DNA of 47,704 nt. Origin: Planctomycetota bacterium (GTDB taxonomy: Bacteria > Planctomycetota > SZUA-567). Below the pieces are notes generated by a model. It was not told the DNA's origin and ran no database searches. It was given only the letters and a program-made list of their open reading frames with translations. The DNA is taken from contig JAIRTL010000065.1 of the NCBI GenBank assembly GCA_031254915.1, forward strand, positions 1 to 47,704. Reading direction: 5' to 3'. The position numbers were made by a program, and so were the translations under genes. Shown here piece after piece: positions 15,574-24,386 of this stretch. Positions within the stretch are counted from its first letter, which is position 1. Each line of letters opens with the position of its first letter.

Positions 15574-16704
15574 TTATTCCGCGCGGGAGGCGAGCTCTTC
15601 CAGGCGCGTTTTCGCGAACGCCGAATACGCTCCCGCCAGAATCGCTTCGCGGATGTCCTCCATCAGTTTGAGATAGAACCTGACGTTGTGGATGGTGATC
15701 CACACCGACGCCATGATTTCGCCCAACACCGACAAATGACGCAAATACGCCCGCGACACGGAGCGGCACGCCTCGCAGTCGCACGTTTCGTCTATCGGGC
15801 GGGGATCGTCGGCGAAGCGGCGGTTTTTCAGGTTAATCGGTCCCCGGCGGGTGAACGCCTGGCAGTGCCGGGCGTGGCGGGTCGGCATGACGCAGTCGAA
15901 CATATCGACGCCGGCGAGGACGGAGTTGATGATGTCCTCCGGCGCGCCGACGCCCATCAGGTATCGGGGCCGGTCGTCCGGCAACAGGGGCGCAGTGAAC
16001 GCGACGATGCGGCGGATGTCCTCGACCGCCTCTCCCACCGCGACGCCCCCTACGGCGTATCCGGGAAAATCCAGTTCCGCGATGCGCTGGGCGCTTTCAC
16101 GGCGCAGGTCCTCGAAGAGCGCCCCCTGGGCGATGCCGAACAGCGCCTGGCTGTCCGTGTTCCGCCAGGCGCGCCTGGCGCGCTCCGCCCAGTGATGGGT
16201 CACCTCGAGGCTGCGGACGATTTCCTTTCGCTCGGCGCGCGCCGGCGGGCATTCGTCCAGGCACATCATCATGTCGGAACCAAGCGCCTCCTGGATCGCA
16301 ACCGCGCGTTCCGGGGTGAGGAACAGATCACCCCCGTCGATGTGGTTGTCGAAGCGGACGCCCTCCATCGATACGCAGCGCTTCTTGGCGAGCGAAAAAA
16401 TCTGGTAGCCGCCCGAATCCGTCAAGGTCGGGCCGTGCCAGCCCATGAAGGCGGCGAGTCCGCCGTGCCGGCGCACCGCCTCCTCGCCCGGTCGGAGGGC
16501 GAGGTGATAGGTGTTCGACAGAACAACCTGCGCCCCCGCCTCGCGGAGCTGGGTCGGGGTCATCCCCTTCACGGAAGCGGCGGTTCCCACGACCATGAAG
16601 AAAGGAGTCCGCGCGACGCCGTGGGGAGTGGCCAGAAGCCCCGCCCTGGCGAGTCCGTCGCGGCGTTCAATCGTCAGCGCGACCGGTCCCGCGCTCGAAT
16701 TCAC
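15574..16704 (-). CDS. tgt: tRNA-guanine transglycosylase (queuosine pathway)
   Basis: The 376-residue enzyme exchanges G34 of GUN-anticodon tRNAs for a queuosine precursor (7-aminomethyl-7-deazaguanine in bacteria). TDSGGYQ holds Asp96 (general acid/base) and VDMFDCVMPTR holds the nucleophile Asp270. The zinc site CxCxxC...H is seen at Cys308, Cys310, Cys313 and His339. GVGAPEDI and the substrate loop GIAQGALFEDLR are also present. Start: GTG at 16704, with GGAGG 7 bases upstream; it overlaps the TGA of the preceding gene. queD lies about 7.7 kb away on the same strand. No queA, queC, queE or queG is in the window. Confidence 0.97.
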   Translation of the reverse strand: MNSSAGPVALTIERRDGLARAGLLATPHGVARTPFFMVVGTAASVKGMTPTQLREAGAQVVLSNTYHLALRPGEEAVRRHGGLAAFMGWHGPTLTDSGGYQIFSLAKKRCVSMEGVRFDNHIDGGDLFLTPERAVAIQEALGSDMMMCLDECPPARAERKEIVRSLEVTHHWAERARRAWRNTDSQALFGIAQGALFEDLRRESAQRIAELDFPGYAVGGVAVGEAVEDIRRIVAFTAPLLPDDRPRYLMGVGAPEDIINSVLAGVDMFDCVMPTRHARHCQAFTRRGPINLKNRRFADDPRPIDETCDCEACRSVSRAYLRHLSVLGEIMASVWITIHNVRFYLKLMEDIREAILAGAYSAFAKTRLEELASRAE

Positions 16705-19031
16705 TCGCGGTCCTCCAGGCGCTTCAAGACGCGCTCATGGAAGATGCGCTCCGGAACCGCGATCACTTCGCCGTCCATGCGGATATACTGGCGGTACTGT
16801 TCGAAATTGCCCGTCTCCCGCCGGATGGCGTTGTCTTTCGGCTGTTGCATGCCGACGAAATCCTCGCCCCAGGGGCGCGTTTCGTAGATGAGCGGCACAT
16901 CAGGCTCGTCGTTCGGGGTCAATCCGGACACGTAATGATAGGAGCTTCTCGTCGCCTCGGCCCTGCCAAGCTGATAGACCGCTCCGGGCGCGGTGAAGAT
17001 GTCGCGGATTTCATCGTTGGTCATGGAGGTGCGCATGTCGGCGACAAGCTCGTCGACGTCCACCGGGAAATGACCGTTGCGGCTCGAGAAAAGTTGCAGC
17101 CTGAGCCAGAGCTTTTGCATATTCGTGCGCGACTTGGCCATGCCCTCGCGTCCGGAAATGCGCAGGCTGCTCGGATAGTTGAGGACCGTCATGAGGGAGA
17201 TCGCCCCCAGCGACGGAAACGGCGCCTGCACCGTGACGCGGAGGAATTCGTTTTCGATGGAACCGGGGGAGACGACCGCGAGAAGGCCGGCCGCATAGCG
17301 GCGCAAAAGGTTCAATGGCGGCCGGTTGTTGAGCCCGGACGAGCGCGGGAAAAACGTGCGCGCGAGAACGGACAGGTTCGGATATTCGCGGACGGCGATC
17401 TCGGGAACGTTCAGATAGAAAAGCATGCCCTGATTGTCCTCGGCGCTGGCGAGGGCGGCGTTGAAGTCGCGGTTGTCGGCGAAGGTGAGGCCGGAGAAGA
17501 TCTGCTCGATCGCGCCGCTGATCAGGTCGCCGGAGGAGGCGAAAACGAGAAAACTGCTCTGGAGGTTTTTCGACAAGCTTTCGGGGATGACGGCCCAGCT
17601 CACCGCCGTGCGCCAGTCGCGGCTCACGGAATGGATGGTGATGCCGCTTTTCTCGACCTGGGACACCGAACCGGGGATGACGCTGGAAATGTCGCCGGCG
17701 GCGGCGAGGACGGTCATCCAGGAGGAGTTGGGCTGATCGTAATCGGCGCTGAAGTAGGCGGTCGCGACTTCGCCAGTGAGACTGTTCAAAACCGCCTCGG
17801 AGAAGACCTGGAGCCCTTCCTGGGGAACGAGGATCGAATCGGGAAGCGCGATCTCGCCGAAAAGCGCGTACTCCATGCGCAGCATCCGGCTGATCTGCGG
17901 CTTGTCGAATACGGCGGAGAAATAGCGCGACGGCGCCGGCTGATAGGGGAACGCCGACGGCGCCGTCCATTTTTGCGCCGGGCGCAGTCCGCCCGCCAGC
18001 GTCCTGGCGACGGTGGCGCCGTTGCCGCCGAGCGGCACGAGATACGTTTCCCTCGCCCCCCCCCGCACCATCCGGACGCTGTAATAAAGCGCGTCCCGTT
18101 CGGTGACGCCGCCAACCATGTTCGCCCAGGCGACGAGGGCGTCGTGCGTCACCCGGTTGGTGGAGAAGGCGGAAAGAAGCGCGCGGATCCGGACAAACCC
18201 GTAGAAATCCGAATCGGCGGAGGTCGCCGACGAGGCTGCGAGACGAGTGCCGTAGGGGGAATCGGCGAGCGATTCGCCGTTCCCCGGCTGGGCGAAAACG
18301 CGCCGGCCGAGGGCGGAATCGCTGGTGATGACGGCGATGTTTTCATGAAATCCCGCCGCCACCTCCGCCTTGCGGTCCTCGGCGGCGGAGAGGGGTATGG
18401 ACCAAACGTCGAGAAAGCTTCCGGAATGGTCGCCGCGCGTCGCCGAGGTGCCGGGCGAGGACAGGAAAAGGGCGGTCTCCCAATCCACCATCGCGTCGAA
18501 CGGCGCGTCGCGCCTGGAACCGATGTCGAGAAGGAAGAGAAAACTGAAATCGCCGTCCTCGTTGACGTAGCCGACGGTGGCGCCGCTTTTCGCGAAAGGC
18601 GCCATTCGCGCCGCCAAGCCTATCGCCGCGTCGGCGGCGGCGACCCGTTCCTGGAGAATGACGGCGCGCGGAAGGTCGCCGAAAAGCGTGGCGATGCTGA
18701 ACTGGTTGTTCCGGAGCATGTTTTGCACGCGTTGTTCCGCGAGGAACCGCGCGACCGGCGTCTCGTCCCAGTTGTCGGCGGCCGTCCCGAAATCATTGCA
18801 GGAAAAATACCAGACCGCCCCGTCCGGCGCCAGGCGCAGGAGGTCGGAAAACATCTTCTCCCCGGTGACCGGTGCGGGCCGGGCGCTGTCGATCATTTCC
18901 TCGACCGGCGCCGCTTCGACCTTGCGCCGCAGATCCGACAGCAAGGGCACTTCCTGGGCGTGAACCCGGGCGAACGCGGTGGCGACGCACGCAATAACCA
19001 GACCCCCCAACAGGACGACGTGTCTGAACAT
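16701..19031 (-). CDS. Large exported hypothetical protein
   Basis: The 776-residue product begins with a signal peptide (hydrophobic core LLGGLVIACVATAFA, likely cleavage after VHAQ or nearby), so it should be periplasmic or cell-surface. The body alternates beta-strand and helical blocks and resembles large exported DUF3352-like proteins. This is a weak impression, not a firm domain hit. In the C-terminal quarter, a helix followed by RNGHFPVDVDELVADM recalls the post-helix part of type II pseudopilins. A run of nine Cs (plus strand, near 18056-18064) lies inside the frame. It starts at ATG 19031 after GGGGAGAGG and overlaps tgt by four bases. The function is unknown. Confidence 0.75.
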   Translation of the reverse strand: MFRHVVLLGGLVIACVATAFARVHAQEVPLLSDLRRKVEAAPVEEMIDSARPAPVTGEKMFSDLLRLAPDGAVWYFSCNDFGTAADNWDETPVARFLAEQRVQNMLRNNQFSIATLFGDLPRAVILQERVAAADAAIGLAARMAPFAKSGATVGYVNEDGDFSFLFLLDIGSRRDAPFDAMVDWETALFLSSPGTSATRGDHSGSFLDVWSIPLSAAEDRKAEVAAGFHENIAVITSDSALGRRVFAQPGNGESLADSPYGTRLAASSATSADSDFYGFVRIRALLSAFSTNRVTHDALVAWANMVGGVTERDALYYSVRMVRGGARETYLVPLGGNGATVARTLAGGLRPAQKWTAPSAFPYQPAPSRYFSAVFDKPQISRMLRMEYALFGEIALPDSILVPQEGLQVFSEAVLNSLTGEVATAYFSADYDQPNSSWMTVLAAAGDISSVIPGSVSQVEKSGITIHSVSRDWRTAVSWAVIPESLSKNLQSSFLVFASSGDLISGAIEQIFSGLTFADNRDFNAALASAEDNQGMLFYLNVPEIAVREYPNLSVLARTFFPRSSGLNNRPPLNLLRRYAAGLLAVVSPGSIENEFLRVTVQAPFPSLGAISLMTVLNYPSSLRISGREGMAKSRTNMQKLWLRLQLFSSRNGHFPVDVDELVADMRTSMTNDEIRDIFTAPGAVYQLGRAEATRSSYHYVSGLTPNDEPDVPLIYETRPWGEDFVGMQQPKDNAIRRETGNFEQYRQYIRMDGEVIAVPERIFHERVLKRLEDRE

Positions 19032-19064
19032 CCTCTCCCCATCCTTTATATTCGTACCCGCTTC

Positions 19065-19337
19065 TCAGGAGGCGAACAGCCGGCAATGGCAGAAACCCCG
19101 CTCGGCGATTTCCTCCACATGATAGACGCACGGACATATTATTTTCGCGTCGCGTTCCTTGTCGCCGCTCACCACGCGGCAGGGGCAGTAATACTCCCCG
19201 AATTTTTCGCGACGCTTGATCATCGCTCCGAGAATCTCGTCGACGACGCCGGGCTCGGGATTGAAACCGAAATCCCTATCCTCGAGATGCGCGGCCAAAC
19301 GCGCGCGCAAGCGCGACAGTTCGTCGCTCGACTCCAT
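19065..19337 (-). CDS. Ferredoxin-thioredoxin reductase catalytic-subunit-like protein
   Basis: The 90-residue protein carries the six conserved cysteines of the family as CPC (51, 53), CPC (68, 70) and CHC (83, 85). In plant FTR these bind a [4Fe-4S] cluster and form the adjacent redox disulfide that reduces thioredoxin. ATG at 19337 was chosen because GGAGGA precedes it. The variable subunit of plant FTR is absent, as usual in bacteria. It lies just upstream of the exported 776-residue gene and downstream of rseC. The partner ferredoxin and thioredoxin are not in the window. Confidence 0.9.
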   Translation of the reverse strand: MESSDELSRLRARLAAHLEDRDFGFNPEPGVVDEILGAMIKRREKFGEYYCPCRVVSGDKERDAKIICPCVYHVEEIAERGFCHCRLFAS

Positions 19338-19506
19338 CGGTTCTTCCTCCCGATTGTGCCGCGCCGGCTTCCACCGCCAGGCAACCGGAGACGTACGCCT
19401 CCAATTCCACAACGCGCCGCCTGCGCGTGGTTTTGTCCATTAGAGTATTGCCGCAAAATACCCGGTTCTTTTGAAATAATTGCCGGGGTCCGCTCTTGCA
19501 CCGCTC

Positions 19507-19941
19507 TTATTCGGGGGAAGCGACCGTCGCCTTCACCCCGAACCTCTTCGAGAAAGCCCGGTGAAGGCGGGCGGAAACGGCGAAACCGATTCCACCGCCG
19601 GCCAGGGCCGATAATGCTGGGAGCCCTCCTTCCAATCCGGATCCGGCCGATAAACCCGCCGCCATGCCAAGCAGCGGCGGCAGAAAAAACAGCGCCGCCA
19701 AGGCGGCTTGGTTGGCTCGACGGTATACGACGCGAACACGGTCACCGGGAAGGGGCGGACGCATCCCCTCGCCCAAAACCGCATCGAACTCAAAGGAAGG
19801 CTCCGCGTCTTCGCCGAACAAGCCGCATGTCGCGCAGGAAGCGGCGCACCCCTCATCCCGGCCGGGATGGAGCGTCCGCACCCTGACGAGGTTGCCGTTC
19901 ACGTGTAAAACAAAGCCTGCGGCCGCGGCGTTTTCGCGCAT
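19507..19941 (-). CDS. rseC: RseC/MucC-type positive regulator, SoxR-reducing family
   Basis: The 144-residue membrane protein has an N-terminal beta domain with the Cys cluster GCAASCATCGLF (about residues 32-43). Two hydrophobic helices follow (about 80-100 and 109-126) and the tail is basic. This is the RseC layout; relatives work with Rnf complexes to reduce SoxR or modulate sigma-E signalling. No rnf genes are visible here. The ATG at 19941 lies just downstream of a good promoter. The FTR-type gene follows about 170 bases later on the same strand, suggesting a redox-related unit. Confidence 0.85.
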   Translation of the reverse strand: MRENAAAAGFVLHVNGNLVRVRTLHPGRDEGCAASCATCGLFGEDAEPSFEFDAVLGEGMRPPLPGDRVRVVYRRANQAALAALFFLPPLLGMAAGLSAGSGLEGGLPALSALAGGGIGFAVSARLHRAFSKRFGVKATVASPE

Positions 19942-19975
19942 GTCGAACCCTATACGGTATTAATTGCCTTGCGGC

Positions 19976-20004
19976 ATTGTATAACAAGGCGTCGGCCGTG
20001 GCAA
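19976..20004 (-). promoter_or_regulatory. Candidate sigma-70-type promoter for rseC
   Basis: TTGCCA (19999-20004) and TACAAT (19976-19981) are 17 bp apart, each matching consensus at 5 of 6 positions. The predicted start lies about 25-30 bases before the rseC ATG. Confidence 0.6.
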
Positions 20005-20081
20005 TCCATTCCCGCCCGGCCCTTGCCCGAAACGCTTCCCGGGGCTACGCTGTATTCGTCGGCGGCAAGGAGGAAAAGCGC

Positions 20082-21167
20082 ATGGGGATCACAATGGAGC
20101 GGCTTCTCGAATCGGAAAGGGCGGGCAGGATGATCGTATCCTTAAAACCGCCCCAAAAGGGCGGCGAATGGCGGGCGGACGTCGGCAAAGGGGATGGAGC
20201 GGTTTTGGCGGCGGCGCGTTGGGCGGACAGGTACGGCGCGAAGGTTCTCGTCCGACTGTCCCCGGACGCGCCCGATGATCCGATTTGCCGCGTTCTCGCC
20301 GAACCGTTGCGCCGGCTTGGTTGCATATACGCGGATACGACAGGCGGAAAGCGATCCGAAACGCCCTTTAGGCACGATCCGGATGCCGCCTGGTCGATGC
20401 CTGTCGCCGGCGTGGGGAGGCTGTTTGTCAGACCGGCGAGTGACGCCGAAGCCGTTCTTTCCGTCGAAGAAACGCGCGAAACGGACCGGCGTTCCATAGA
20501 GGGGTTCGCCCTCCCCGGACTCTGTCTCATGGAAAACGCCGCCGTCGGCGCCGCCATGGCGATCTTCGACCTCCTCGGGGACGGCGGCTGGCGGACGCTT
20601 GTTGTTGCCGGCGGCGGCAACAACGCCGGGGACGGCCTCGCCGTCGCGCGCGGTCTTGTCGACCGCGGCATGGCGGTGACGGCGGCGCTCCTGAAGGACC
20701 CGTCGCGCCTGTCCCCGGACGCGGCCGAAAACTTCCGCCTTCTCCGGGCGCGCCCCGAATGCCGGATCGTCGACATGAGCGCCTCGACCGAGGCGCTCGC
20801 GGACGAACTGAAACGCTCCGATGTCGTGGTCGACGCGCTTCTGGGGACCGGGTTTTCCGGCGCGCTGTCCGGGCCGCTGATGGCTGTCGTCGAAGCGGTG
20901 AATCGGGCCGGCAAGACGGTCGTCGCCATGGACCTCCCGAGCGGGATGTCGGGCAACGACGGCGTGATCGGACCGGCGATGCGGGCGACGCGGACGATCA
21001 CCTTCGGAAACCTCAAACCCGGGCTTCTGGGCGCCGGAGCACGGGACCTGACCGGCGACGTCTTCGTCGCGGAAATCGGGGCGCCAGGTCCGGTTTTGAA
21101 CCTTGAGGCATTTCTACATCTTCGTGAATTTCTCCCAAAGTCCACAAACTGCGGCAACCGACCATGA
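20082..21167 (+). CDS. nnrE: NAD(P)H-hydrate epimerase (YjeF N-domain) with unknown N-terminal extension
   Basis: The 361-residue protein has a C-terminal YjeF-N Rossmann-like domain (from about residue 125) that epimerises damaged R-NAD(P)HX to the S form. Landmarks are LCLMENAA, VAGGGNNAGDGLAVAR (ligand-binding glycine loop), VVDALLGTGF with the catalytic Asp, and AMDLPSGMSGNDG. The first roughly 120 residues are a separate, unrecognised globular region, not a signal peptide. The usual C-terminal ADP/ATP-dependent dehydratase domain is absent, so that activity must be encoded elsewhere. ATG at 20082 was chosen because AGGAGG lies 8 bases upstream. Confidence 0.9.
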   Translation: MGITMERLLESERAGRMIVSLKPPQKGGEWRADVGKGDGAVLAAARWADRYGAKVLVRLSPDAPDDPICRVLAEPLRRLGCIYADTTGGKRSETPFRHDPDAAWSMPVAGVGRLFVRPASDAEAVLSVEETRETDRRSIEGFALPGLCLMENAAVGAAMAIFDLLGDGGWRTLVVAGGGNNAGDGLAVARGLVDRGMAVTAALLKDPSRLSPDAAENFRLLRARPECRIVDMSASTEALADELKRSDVVVDALLGTGFSGALSGPLMAVVEAVNRAGKTVVAMDLPSGMSGNDGVIGPAMRATRTITFGNLKPGLLGAGARDLTGDVFVAEIGAPGPVLNLEAFLHLREFLPKSTNCGNRP

Positions 21168-21259
21168 CCGAACCGGCGCGACAACCCGCACCGCCGGAGA
21201 TTGGACCGACGATTCCCGTCTTTTCCCATTTACCCTTGTTTCCTGAGGAGTTATACTGA
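21164..21259 (+). CDS. Possible 31-residue protein coupled to the epimerase gene
   Basis: An ATG overlaps the epimerase stop as ATGA and opens 31 codons (starting MTEPARQPAPPEIGPTIP, ending LFPEELY). No own ribosome site is needed if translation is coupled. The composition is protein-like, but the length gives little statistical support. The rest of 21260-21533 shows no gene. Confidence 0.25.
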   Translation: MTEPARQPAPPEIGPTIPVFSHLPLFPEELY

Positions 21260-21533
21260 CACGGCTATGAGCCTACGGCGGATGATATACTGTGCGCGGC
21301 TTCATCATCCTGATCGCCGCGATGCGCATCTGCCAAAGCGCCGCCGGCCCCCCCGCATCGGCGCTCGCCGGTCCTGGAATCGGCGGTCCAGGCCCATGGT
21401 GATCGCCTATATGCGAGCCGATCCTCCGGAGAGGCGGGCTTCCTCGACGGGGTGAGCGGGGTCAACATTGAACCGCACCGCCGCCTGTCGGAGGCTGGCG
21501 CGCTTTTCGCGTAACAATGACGGGGTCCAATTC

Positions 21534-22700
21534 TTGAATATCGCCATGTTTTCCTGGGAGGCGCTGGAGGGGATCAGCGTCGGCGGCGGCGCCGCGTACG
21601 CGAGCCGTCTGGCGGCGGAGTTGGTCGCGGCCGGACACCGGGTGCGGTTGTTCACCCGTCTGGGCGAGGGCCAACCACTCGAGGAAACGCTGGCGTCCGG
21701 GGTACGGATACGGCGTTGCCCCTGGGATAAAAAACGAAGTTTCTTCGATGAAATCGCCGCCCTCAACGGATCGTTTTTCCAATATTTCCAGGACGCGGTG
21801 CGCAAGGATGGCGAGTACGATGCCGTCCACTCCCATGAGTGGCTCACCATCGAAGCCGGGCTCAAGGCGGCCGCCGGCCTCGCTGCCCGCTACGCCGTCA
21901 GCTTCCACTCCACGGAATGGAGCAGGACCGGGGTCTGGCCCGACGCCGGCGATTCGGCCCGAATCGCCGGATTTGAGCGGGACGGCATCGCGGAGGCGAC
22001 GGCGGTGGCGGCGGCGTCGCACCAGGTCCGCCAGAAAATCGAACAGCAGTTCCATCCGCCGGACTGGAAATTGGACGTCGTCTATCACGGCGTCGACGTC
22101 GGCCGCTTTGACCGGATTCCGGAATCGCGCGAGGCGATTCGCGAAAAATACCGCCTCCCGCTGAATGCGCCGGTGGCGCTTTTCGCCGGCCGCTTCACCC
22201 CGGCGGGCGGTGGCGATCTGGCCGCGGAGGCGCTCGGGATGGCTCGGGCGCGACTTCCCGGGCTGCAAGCGGTGTTCATCGGAGAGGGACGCCTGGAAGC
22301 GGGCATGCGGCGCGTTGCCGGCGACGGCGCCGTCTTCATGTCGCCGCCGCGGCGCGTCGTTCCGCCGGAACTGTACCTCGCCGCCGACATCGTCCTCGCG
22401 CCGTTCCGGCGCGACACGAACGGACGCGCGGTTCTTCCGGCCTGGGCGGCGGGAAAACCGGTGTTGACCCTGACGGGAACGGTTCCTTCGGAATTCGTCG
22501 TCGACGGCGTCAACGGCTGGGTCGTCGCGGACGACCGCAACGCGGTGATGGAAACGATCGTCGGCGCGCTGTCCGACGGCGATCGCCTCGCCTGGATGGG
22601 AAGAAACGGCAGGGTTGCCGCGGAAACGGCGTTCTCCTGGAAGGAATCCGCCGCCCGCCTTCTGAACCTTTACGGACGAAGAGACAGACTCGCCCCGTGA
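21534..22700 (+). CDS. GT4-family glycosyltransferase
   Basis: The 388-residue cytoplasmic enzyme has the two-Rossmann-domain GT-B plan. N-terminal MNIAMFSWEAL is followed by the acceptor-side loop GGGAAYASRLAAEL, then VHSHEW and SFHSTEWSR. The C-terminal donor domain starts at about VYHGVD and includes ALFAGRFTPAGG, plus a GT4 loop that holds PAWAAGKPVL. The expected E-x7-E motif near the C-terminal domain appears changed (PFRRDTNGRAVLPAWAAG), so donor and activity are uncertain. The TTG at 21534 gives the usual start; an ATG lies four codons later at 21546 and a longer TTG start at 21468. The acceptor is unknown; glycogen/starch-synthase-like relatives begin in the same way. Confidence 0.85.
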   Translation: MNIAMFSWEALEGISVGGGAAYASRLAAELVAAGHRVRLFTRLGEGQPLEETLASGVRIRRCPWDKKRSFFDEIAALNGSFFQYFQDAVRKDGEYDAVHSHEWLTIEAGLKAAAGLAARYAVSFHSTEWSRTGVWPDAGDSARIAGFERDGIAEATAVAAASHQVRQKIEQQFHPPDWKLDVVYHGVDVGRFDRIPESREAIREKYRLPLNAPVALFAGRFTPAGGGDLAAEALGMARARLPGLQAVFIGEGRLEAGMRRVAGDGAVFMSPPRRVVPPELYLAADIVLAPFRRDTNGRAVLPAWAAGKPVLTLTGTVPSEFVVDGVNGWVVADDRNAVMETIVGALSDGDRLAWMGRNGRVAAETAFSWKESAARLLNLYGRRDRLAP

Positions 22701-22800
22701 CGATCGCGTTTTCGTGAAAAGCAAGCCTCGTACTTGTTGCGCGTTCCTGTTGGCGCCGATGCGCCCGACGACGCGACAGAAAGACCTATACTGTTAGCGC
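22697..22800 (-). repeat. Intergenic palindromic repeat, diverged copy 1 (inverted)
   Basis: Read on the minus strand, CGCGTCGTCGGGCGCA, GCGCCAACAGGAACGCGCAA and CGAAAACGCGAT align in order and spacing with the copies at 24903 and 27111. It lies just after the glycosyltransferase gene. The remainder of the 22701-23097 gap holds a run of eight Cs near 22872 and no gene. Confidence 0.65.
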
Positions 22801-23097
22801 CTTGAAATTGTGATTCCCCGGACTGTGCGCGGCAAGCAATGCGCCCGGGAAGCGCCGGTGGAACGGGGTTGCCCCCCCCAACCCCCATTTTCACGATTTC
22901 GAGCCGCGCACGGTATAGCTTTCCGGAAACGCGCAAAAGAGGGAGCGGGACCGCGGCGGCGCGCCTGGACGGGCGAGAATGGTATAGTCGGTTTTCGCCC
23001 GCGCGTCAATGCGCAGGACCCGCCCGGTTCCGATACGGGGCTGATTTTGAGTCGACTTCGAGAAACATCCATCATCCATTATGAAAGGAGAAAATCC

Positions 23098-23661
23098 GTG
23101 AACGAAGTCTTGAAGGCGATCCGTGAACGCCGGAGCGTGCGCAAGTTGAAGCCGGATCCGATTCCCGACGCCGAACGCGACCTCATCGTCGAGTCGGCGC
23201 TTTACGCGCCGAGCGCGAAAAACGCCCAGGCCTGGCACGTCACCGTCGTCCAGAACATTGGCGCGATCGACAGGATCACCGATGAAGTCAAGGCGGGGAT
23301 CATCCGTTGCGACGTCGAGCGCTACATCCCTCTCGCCAACAGCCCGGAATACAAGGTCAACTTCGGCGGCTCCATGGTCGTGATCCTCTCCATCGATCCT
23401 GCCGTCACCCCCTGTCCGGCCGAGGACACCGGCTGCGCTCTCCAGAACATGTTCCTCGCCGCGCATTCCCTCGGCATCGCGAGCTGCTGGCTCAACCAGG
23501 TCGGCCCGGTGGCCGACGACGCGAAGGTCCGGGCGCTTCTCACCGAACTCGGCGTGCCGACGCGAAACAAGATATACGGTTGCGCCGCCTTCGGGTACGC
23601 CGCCGGCGACCTGCCCTCCGCCCCGCCGCGCAAGGACGGAACCGTCAACCACGTGCGATAA
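23098..23661 (+). CDS. Nitroreductase-family FMN oxidoreductase
   Basis: The 187-residue protein begins VNEVLKAIRERRSVRKLKPD, matching the family's N-terminal phosphate-binding Arg cluster (RRSVR). SALYAPSAKNAQAW is the conserved FMN-binding segment, and the C-terminal part GYAAGDLPSAPPRK matches the usual end. Such enzymes are FMN homodimers that reduce nitro compounds, quinones or specific metabolites with NAD(P)H. The GTG at 23098 was chosen because AAAGGAG lies 7 bases upstream. Four Cys residues are spread along the chain. The flanking genes do not indicate a substrate. Confidence 0.9.
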   Translation: MNEVLKAIRERRSVRKLKPDPIPDAERDLIVESALYAPSAKNAQAWHVTVVQNIGAIDRITDEVKAGIIRCDVERYIPLANSPEYKVNFGGSMVVILSIDPAVTPCPAEDTGCALQNMFLAAHSLGIASCWLNQVGPVADDAKVRALLTELGVPTRNKIYGCAAFGYAAGDLPSAPPRKDGTVNHVR

Positions 23662-23847
23662 TCGCGCTCTTTGATTGTGCATGAAGAAAGACGGGCGCGG
23701 CGGCATATACCGGAGCGCCGGGAATCGGACGCGTCGGAGCCATGGGGATCGCGCTCGACATCGGTGCGCTTATGCGTAAATCGCGCGATGGCGCCGTATC
23801 ATCCCGGCGGACCGCGCTTCGACAACCCCGACGTCAATTTTTACTAG

Positions 23848-24033
23848 GATTGTCGCAGCCCGGGGAAGCCGGCGCATGTCGCGATGTCGGCCATATCCCT
23901 CGCGGACGCCTTTGGGAGCGATTACCACGGCAAGACGGAACCGGCCATCGCCGTCGGCGGACACGGCGGCGAAGCGTACGAAAACGAAGCGCTCGAATTC
24001 GTTCGCGGCCTTGCCGGTCAGTCGCGCATATAG
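23848..24033 (+). pseudogene. Possible gene remnant, unrecognised
   Basis: An open stretch of 61 codons follows a TAG at 23845 and ends at TAG 24031-24033. It reads protein-like (for example AISLADAFGSDYHGK, then GGHGGEAYENEALEFVRGLAG). There is no ribosome site, only an internal ATG at 23884. It overlaps the 3' end of queD by 16 bases on the other strand. It could be the tail of a lost gene or chance. The rest of the 23662-24017 gap shows nothing else. Confidence 0.25.
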
Positions 24034-24386
24034 CTGGCGGCGCTTTTCTCCGACTCCCACACTCTCACCTCGTGCATCCCGACGCCGTCCGGAAGGTCGG
24101 CGTCCAGCGTTTCGAAAATGTGCTTGGCGAGGTTTTCCGAAGTCGGATTGACGACGTCGAACGGCGGCAGTTCGTTGAGGAATTGGTGGTCCAGACCTTC
24201 CAGGCGGGCGCGCAGCTTCGCCTTGAGAACGCCGAAATCGATCAGCATCCCGGACGGTCCCAGCTTCCGGCCGCACACGCGGACGAGAACGCGCCAGTTA
24301 TGGCCATGCAGGTTTTCGCACTTGCCCTTGTATTCGCGAAGCTGATGGGCTGACGCGAAGTCGCCCTCGATTTGAAGATGAAACAT
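24018..24386 (-). CDS. queD: 6-carboxy-5,6,7,8-tetrahydropterin synthase
   Basis: The 122-residue enzyme converts 7,8-dihydroneopterin triphosphate to the 6-carboxy-tetrahydropterin of the queuosine (7-deazapurine) pathway. Zinc ligands are His14 (SAH) and His27/His29 (HGHNW); Cys23 in KCENLHGHN is the catalytic Cys of the QueD type. Asp66-His67 (LDH) and Glu111 (WES) complete the active site. ATG at 24386 is preceded by GGAG. With tgt nearby it supports queuosine synthesis, although a 6-pyruvoyl-type activity cannot be ruled out. Confidence 0.92.
   Translation of the reverse strand: MFHLQIEGDFASAHQLREYKGKCENLHGHNWRVLVRVCGRKLGPSGMLIDFGVLKAKLRARLEGLDHQFLNELPPFDVVNPTSENLAKHIFETLDADLPDGVGMHEVRVWESEKSAASYMRD

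Noticed and set aside
19276-19440. 54-residue minus-strand frame starting MDKTTRRRRVVELE
   Set aside because: It has no ribosome site and overlaps the FTR-type gene start in another frame. The composition is compatible with chance.
16737-19886. Plus-strand open frame of about 1050 codons
   Set aside because: It lies opposite the signal-peptide-bearing 776-residue gene, the FTR-type gene and rseC. Its composition (Arg, Asp, Gly, Glu, Val runs) is that of an antisense frame in GC-rich DNA, with no family motif.
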